Shown here piece after piece: positions 59,937 to 64,000 of a stretch of DNA of 64,000 bases. The stretch is from Streptomyces sp. T12 (GTDB taxonomy: Bacteria > Actinomycetota > Actinomycetes > Streptomycetales > Streptomycetaceae). The position numbers and the translations under genes are program-made. The stretch lies in assembly GCF_028736035.1 (NCBI RefSeq), contig NZ_CP117866.1, positions 558,001 through 622,000 of the forward strand, given 5' to 3'. Every line of letters begins with the position of its first letter. Position 1 is the first letter of the stretch. The notes under the pieces were generated by a model that worked only from the letters and a program-made list of their open reading frames with translations, searched no databases and was not told where the DNA came from.

Positions 59937-61027
59937 ACTCCAAGCGAGTGGGTGTCGGCGTCATCGGCGCCGGCGTCATCAGCAGCCACTACCTCGAGAA
60001 CCTGACGCGGTTCCCTGATCTGAACGTGATCGCGATAGCGGACCTCGACCATGAGCGCGCCCGTGCTCGTGCGCGGGAGTTCGGGTTGCGGCCCCTGCTC
60101 GTCCACGAGCTCCTGGCCCACGACGACATCGAGATCGTGCTGAACCTCACCGTCCCCGCCGCCCACTTCGACGTGTCGGCCCGGATCCTCGCGAGCGGCA
60201 AGCACGTCTGGAGCGAGAAGCCCCTCGCCATCAGCCGCCGCGAAGCACGGTTGCTGCTGGACAAGGCCGGTCGGAGAGGACTTCGCGTGGCCTGCGCGCC
60301 CGACACGTTCCTCGGTGGTGCCCTGCAGACGGCACAACGAGCGGTCCTCGCGGGCCGCATCGGCGAACCGAAGAGCGCGCTGGCGATCATGCAGTCCCCA
60401 GGGCCGGAAGGCACCCACCCGAATCCCGCCTTCTATTACGACCAGGGAGCCGGCCCGCTGCTGGACATGGGGCCGTACCACGTCACCGCGCTCGTGCAGA
60501 CCTTGGGTGCCGTCCGGCGCGTGAGCTCGGTTTCCTCAACCGCACGAGCCGTAAGGCGCGTCCTCGTCGGCGCGGGCGCAGGGACCGAGTTCGACGTGCG
60601 CGTACCGAGTCAGCACATGGCTCTGCTCGAGTTCGCCTCCGGCGCTCGGGCGACCCTCGTCACGAGCTTCGATTCGGGGATCCGCCGCGACCTCCTCGAA
60701 CTGCACGGCACGGAAGCCTCACTCGAGGTCCCCGACCCCAACCGCTTCGCTGGAACAGGCAGGTTCGTCCCTCTCCATGCGGAACCGGAAGACGTACCCG
60801 CTGTCGGGTCCACGTGGGGCCGGGGAGTGGGGGTGCTGGACCTCGCTCGCTCGATACGCGACGACGTACCGGAACGCGCCTCCGGCGCTCTCGCCTGCCA
60901 CGTTCTCGACGTGCTCCTCGCCATCGAGGAGGCGGCACGGGCCGGGACACCGCTGACCCTCGAATCCACCGTGGCATCGCCGGCCCCCCTGGACGAGAAC
61001 TGGGACCCCACGGCCGCGACCCTCTAG
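59933..61027 (+). CDS. Gfo/Idh/MocA-family oxidoreductase
   Basis: 364-residue NAD(P)-dependent sugar dehydrogenase. The Rossmann domain begins VGVIGAGVISSHYLENLTRF, followed by VLNLTVPAAHF and the catalytic-lysine motif GKHVWSEKPLA; the C-terminal sheet domain holds GPLLDMGPYHV (the D...H active-site pair). GTG 59933 overlaps the stop of the TIM-barrel gene. These enzymes oxidise or epimerise pyranosides, often at C3. Pairing with a TIM-barrel partner is a known arrangement in keto-sugar routes for glycoside cleavage. Confidence 0.9.
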   Translation: MNSKRVGVGVIGAGVISSHYLENLTRFPDLNVIAIADLDHERARARAREFGLRPLLVHELLAHDDIEIVLNLTVPAAHFDVSARILASGKHVWSEKPLAISRREARLLLDKAGRRGLRVACAPDTFLGGALQTAQRAVLAGRIGEPKSALAIMQSPGPEGTHPNPAFYYDQGAGPLLDMGPYHVTALVQTLGAVRRVSSVSSTARAVRRVLVGAGAGTEFDVRVPSQHMALLEFASGARATLVTSFDSGIRRDLLELHGTEASLEVPDPNRFAGTGRFVPLHAEPEDVPAVGSTWGRGVGVLDLARSIRDDVPERASGALACHVLDVLLAIEEAARAGTPLTLESTVASPAPLDENWDPTAATL

Positions 61028-61050
61028 AACGATCGAGCAAGGAAGTTCCA

Positions 61051-63522
61051 ATGATCCGCATCCCGTTCAACGACGCGTGGCGCGTCGGCCCTCTCGTGTC
61101 CGTTCACGAGGCGATCGTGGTCGCCGGTGCCGGCGAGGAAGAAGTCACCCTGCCGCACGACGCCATGCTGGGGGGAGGGCGGTCCGCGGAGAACTCCGGT
61201 GGACCGCAGACGGGCTACTTCCGCGACGGAAAGTGGACCTACGAGAAGCAGTTGGACGTTCCGGAGGAATGGGCGACGAAGCGAGTCACCTTCGAGTTCG
61301 AAGGTGTCTACCGCGACGCGATGGTCTACATCAACGGTGCTCTCGCCGGTCAGTGGGCGGGCGGATACTCCCGCTTCCACGTCAGCGCGGACCCCTTCCT
61401 GCAGTACGGCCGGGCCAACACCGTCCGGGTGGACGCACAGGCACACCAGGACTCCCGCTGGTACTCGGGGGGCGGCCTTCACCGTCCCGTCAGCGTCCTC
61501 GTCGGCGACCTCGTCCACGTCACCCCGACCGGGCTGCGACTCACCACGCCGGACATCGACGCCGATCTCGCCACCGTGGTGGCGGCGACCGAGATCCTCA
61601 ACGAGGACGTCTCCACTCGCGTCGTCGAAGTGCTTCTGGAAATCCTGGACGCCGGGGGCGAGGTGGTGGCGTCCGACCGGGCCCGGGTCACGCTCCTGGC
61701 GGGCGAAGGGATCACCACCCATCAGCGGGCCTACGTCCAGCGGCCGTCACTGTGGAGCGTCGACTCGCCCCACCTCTACCACGCTTCCGTGCGCCTCTTT
61801 GACGACAGCGGCCCGCTCGACGAGGCTTCCACGCACTTCGGTATCCGCACCGTCACCGCCGACCCGATCCGCGGCCTGCGGATCAACGGCGAGACCGTCA
61901 AGCTCCGCGGCGGTGCGATCCACCACGACAACGGCATCCTCGGCGCCGCCGACTTCGCCGACGCCGCCGAACGGCGGGTGCGGATGCTGAAGGCCGCGGG
62001 CTTCAACGCCGTACGCTCCGCGCACAACCCGATGAGCATTGCCCTGCTCGACGCGTGCGACCGTCTCGGCATGCTCGTCATGGACGAGCTGTTCGACGTG
62101 TGGACGGTCGCGAAGTCCGGTGACGACTACTCGCGCAGATTCCCGCAGTGGTGGGAACGCGACGTCGACTCGCTCGTGGCGAAGGACTTCAACCACCCCA
62201 GCGTGATCATGTACTCGATCGGCAACGAGATCATCGAAGCCGGAACCCCGCACGGTACGCGCCTGGGCCGCCAGATCGCCGATCGGGTGCGCGCGCAGGA
62301 CCCCACCCGCCTGGTCACCCACGCGCTCCAGGGCATGTACATCGCCCGCGACAAGATCCCCGCGCTGAAGGCCGAACTGGGCCAGGACGCCGCCCCTGTC
62401 CGGGGCCTGAACGACTACCTGGGCCAGGTGACACACCTGATCGACGCCCTCATGGCCTCGCCGGTCGTCGGAGAACGACTCGTCGAACCCGCCTCCGTTC
62501 TCGACGTCGTGGGGCTCAACTACGGCGAGAGCCGGTACGTGCTGGACAAGGAGGCGTACCCCAACCGCGTGGTCGTGGGCTCGGAGACATTCCCGACGAA
62601 GATCGACCGGCTGTGGCAGCTCGTCACCGAGAACCCCCACGTCATCGGCGACTTCACCTGGACCGCATGGGACTTCCTCGGCGAGGTCGGAACCGGCCGG
62701 CACGTCTATCCCGAGGACCAGCAGGTACACCGCGCCCCCTACCCGTGGCTCACCGCCGAGTGCGGGGACATCGACATCATCGGGCAGCGTCACCCGATCT
62801 CCTACTACCGCGAGATCGTCTACGGGCTCACACAGACGCCCTACCTCGCCGTGCGACGCCCCCGGGAGGACGGTTACGTCATCAAGCCCAGGGCATGGAC
62901 CTGGGCCGATGTCTTCCCCAGCTGGACCTTCGAGGCTCCTGTCGGCTCGCCGCTCCATGTCGAGGCGTACGCGGCGGCCGAGGAGGTCGAGTTCCGGCTC
63001 AACGGCACCACCGTCGCGACCGTGCCCGTCGGCACCGAGCGGAACTTCGTCGCCGAAGCCGACGTGCCCTACGAGCCCGGTCTCCTGGAGGTCGTGGCGT
63101 ACCGCGACGGAGCGGAGGTGGGACGCTCGGCGCTGCGCACCGCCGGCGAACCCACGCACCTGAGCCTGGAGACGGACCGCACCGAACTCGGCGCCGATCC
63201 GCAGCGGTTGGTCCACATCGACATCACCCTGATCGACGACAACGGTGTACTCAACCCGAACCGGGACACAAAGATCACGATCCAGGTCGACGGTCCCGGT
63301 GTCCTCCAAGGATTCGGTACGGGAGCGCCGTCCACCGAGGAGAGCTTCCTCGACGATTCCGCCACGTCGTTCAAGGGACGTGCCCTGGCGATCGTCCGGG
63401 CCACCGGGGAAACGGGACGGATCACCGTCACAGCCCGGGCGCACGGACTCCCGGACGCCTCCCTCGAGATCGACGTCGTCCAGGCACCCATTCATCACGT
63501 GACAGGGGAAGGACAGAAATGA
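61051..63522 (+). CDS. Glycoside hydrolase family 2 protein
   Basis: 823-residue intracellular GH2 enzyme without a signal peptide. The order is a sugar-binding jelly roll (residues 1-170: GGPQTGYFRDGKWTYEKQLD, then RWYSGGGLHRPV), an Ig-like domain (170-275) and a TIM barrel with acid/base E393 in SIGNEIIEAG and nucleophile E512 in VVGSETFP. Two C-terminal beta domains follow (about 615-820). ATG 61051 follows AAGGAAG. The layout matches beta-galactosidase/beta-glucuronidase-type enzymes; the exact sugar is open. Its stop overlaps the start of the next gene. Confidence 0.9.
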   Translation: MIRIPFNDAWRVGPLVSVHEAIVVAGAGEEEVTLPHDAMLGGGRSAENSGGPQTGYFRDGKWTYEKQLDVPEEWATKRVTFEFEGVYRDAMVYINGALAGQWAGGYSRFHVSADPFLQYGRANTVRVDAQAHQDSRWYSGGGLHRPVSVLVGDLVHVTPTGLRLTTPDIDADLATVVAATEILNEDVSTRVVEVLLEILDAGGEVVASDRARVTLLAGEGITTHQRAYVQRPSLWSVDSPHLYHASVRLFDDSGPLDEASTHFGIRTVTADPIRGLRINGETVKLRGGAIHHDNGILGAADFADAAERRVRMLKAAGFNAVRSAHNPMSIALLDACDRLGMLVMDELFDVWTVAKSGDDYSRRFPQWWERDVDSLVAKDFNHPSVIMYSIGNEIIEAGTPHGTRLGRQIADRVRAQDPTRLVTHALQGMYIARDKIPALKAELGQDAAPVRGLNDYLGQVTHLIDALMASPVVGERLVEPASVLDVVGLNYGESRYVLDKEAYPNRVVVGSETFPTKIDRLWQLVTENPHVIGDFTWTAWDFLGEVGTGRHVYPEDQQVHRAPYPWLTAECGDIDIIGQRHPISYYREIVYGLTQTPYLAVRRPREDGYVIKPRAWTWADVFPSWTFEAPVGSPLHVEAYAAAEEVEFRLNGTTVATVPVGTERNFVAEADVPYEPGLLEVVAYRDGAEVGRSALRTAGEPTHLSLETDRTELGADPQRLVHIDITLIDDNGVLNPNRDTKITIQVDGPGVLQGFGTGAPSTEESFLDDSATSFKGRALAIVRATGETGRITVTARAHGLPDASLEIDVVQAPIHHVTGEGQK

Positions 63523-64000
63523 CCTACGCGCCGACATCGGCCGGTTCGCCCAACATCGAGGTCGGCCCGAAGTGGCAGCGTCCTGACGGGGAGTTGCTCG
63601 CACAGTTCCAGCGGCACTCGGTCGCGAACATCGGAGACGCACTCGGGCGCCTCGGCATGCCCGACGGTGGCATCACACCCCTCTGGGACGGCTGCCGTGC
63701 CGTGGGCAGCGCCCTGACGGTCCTGACGGTCGCCGGAGACGATCTGGCCGTGATCGACGCCGTCGCGCACATCGAACCCGGCGACTTCCTCGTCATCAAC
63801 GGATTCGGTTACCCGGGCCGGGCCGTGATGGGCGACATCCTCACCCAGTACTTCTCCTCGCGGGGTGCCGTAGGAGCGATCGTCGACGGAGCGGTCAGGG
63901 ACCGCGACGAGATCCGGCAGCAGCAGTTCCCCGTTTGGTCGCGCTCGGTCACGCCGGCAGGGCCCTGGAAACACGGCCCGGGAGCCGTCGGGACGCCCGT
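63519..64000 (+). CDS. RraA/LigK-fold protein, cut by window edge
   Basis: The first 160 residues of an RraA-like protein: ANIGDALGRLG, AVGSALTVLTVAGDD, GDFLVINGFGYPGRAVMGDI and GAIVDGAVRDRDEIRQQQFP. The last holds the Arg-Asp pair that binds the metal and pyruvate in 4-hydroxy-4-methyl-2-oxoglutarate and 4-carboxy-4-hydroxy-2-oxoadipate aldolases (LigK/ProA). The same fold includes RNase E regulators and uncharacterised sugar-operon members. ATG 63519 overlaps the GH2 stop, so it belongs to this operon. The end lies outside the window. Confidence 0.85.
   Translation, partial: MTYAPTSAGSPNIEVGPKWQRPDGELLAQFQRHSVANIGDALGRLGMPDGGITPLWDGCRAVGSALTVLTVAGDDLAVIDAVAHIEPGDFLVINGFGYPGRAVMGDILTQYFSSRGAVGAIVDGAVRDRDEIRQQQFPVWSRSVTPAGPWKHGPGAVGTP

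Noticed and set aside
1..64000. CRISPR arrays, rRNA genes, phage modules or a polyketide/NRPS cluster
   Set aside because: No regularly spaced repeats, rRNA sequence, phage structural genes or megasynthase domains were seen; the only mobile DNA is the IS5-type tail at 17.6 kb.

Overview
The window reads as chromosomal DNA of a Streptomyces-like actinomycete. GC content is very high throughout, the third codon position is almost always G or C, GTG and TTG starts are common behind GGAGG-type ribosome binding sites, several exported proteins carry twin-arginine signals, and both carbohydrate ABC importers lack an ATPase gene, as expected where a shared MsiK-type ATPase is used. It is an accessory catabolic region devoted to plant cell-wall polymers, pectin side chains first and lignin-type aromatics second, with an unusually high density of decayed genes.

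Layout. 0-0.4 kb: tail of a broken MmyB-type regulator. 0.8-17.5 kb: a rhamnogalacturonan-I/arabinogalactan cluster with a PL11 lyase (minus strand, LacI-type operator in front), GH53 galactanase, two SGNH acetylesterases, a decayed GH27 alpha-galactosidase, a sugar ABC importer, PL9 lyase, GH43 with CBM35, a second GH53, and a secreted alpha/beta hydrolase with a ricin-type lectin domain. 17.5-19.1 kb: scar zone with an IS5-family transposase tail, FAH tail, dehydrogenase pseudogene and GH42 beta-galactosidase tail. 19.1-23.4 kb (minus): a compact one-carbon operon of LigM/DesA-type tetrahydrofolate O-demethylase, MetF, PurU and FolD. 23.5-26.6 kb: a graveyard of FAH, GcvT-like demethylase, LysR, alpha/beta hydrolase and WYL-regulator fragments. 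27-27.9 kb: SDR dehydrogenase behind a palindrome-covered promoter. 28-36 kb: complete aerobic benzoyl-CoA (Box) pathway (boxC, boxB, benzoate-CoA ligase, reductase, ferredoxin) beside paaY and paaX. 36.2-50 kb: an aromatic ring-cleavage locus with LysR, two FAH hydrolases, P450 pseudogene, DoxX, ACMSD-type amidohydrolase, cyclase, FAD monooxygenase, LigB, LigA, a second GcvT-type protein, alcohol dehydrogenase and TetR. 50-54.3 kb: secreted esterase, TetR, aminotransferase. 54.7-64 kb: an operon of sugar ABC importer, HSL-type esterase, sugar isomerase-like TIM barrel, Gfo/Idh/MocA dehydrogenase, GH2 glycosidase and an RraA/LigK-fold protein cut by the window edge.

How it fits together. The exported lyases, galactanases and acetylesterases would strip and cut pectin side chains and the importer would take up the oligomers. 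Methoxylated aromatics released from lignin or feruloylated polymers could be demethylated onto tetrahydrofolate; MetF, FolD and PurU would carry the methyl group to formate and return free tetrahydrofolate. The demethylated catechol or gallate-type ring could be opened by the LigAB-type dioxygenase and processed by the FAH, amidohydrolase and cyclase enzymes, while benzoate goes through the Box route. The most distinctive items are the LigM-MetF-PurU-FolD operon, the unusual composition of the LigAB locus, and the fragments showing that an older, second copy of that locus has decayed nearby. All functions are inferred from sequence alone.
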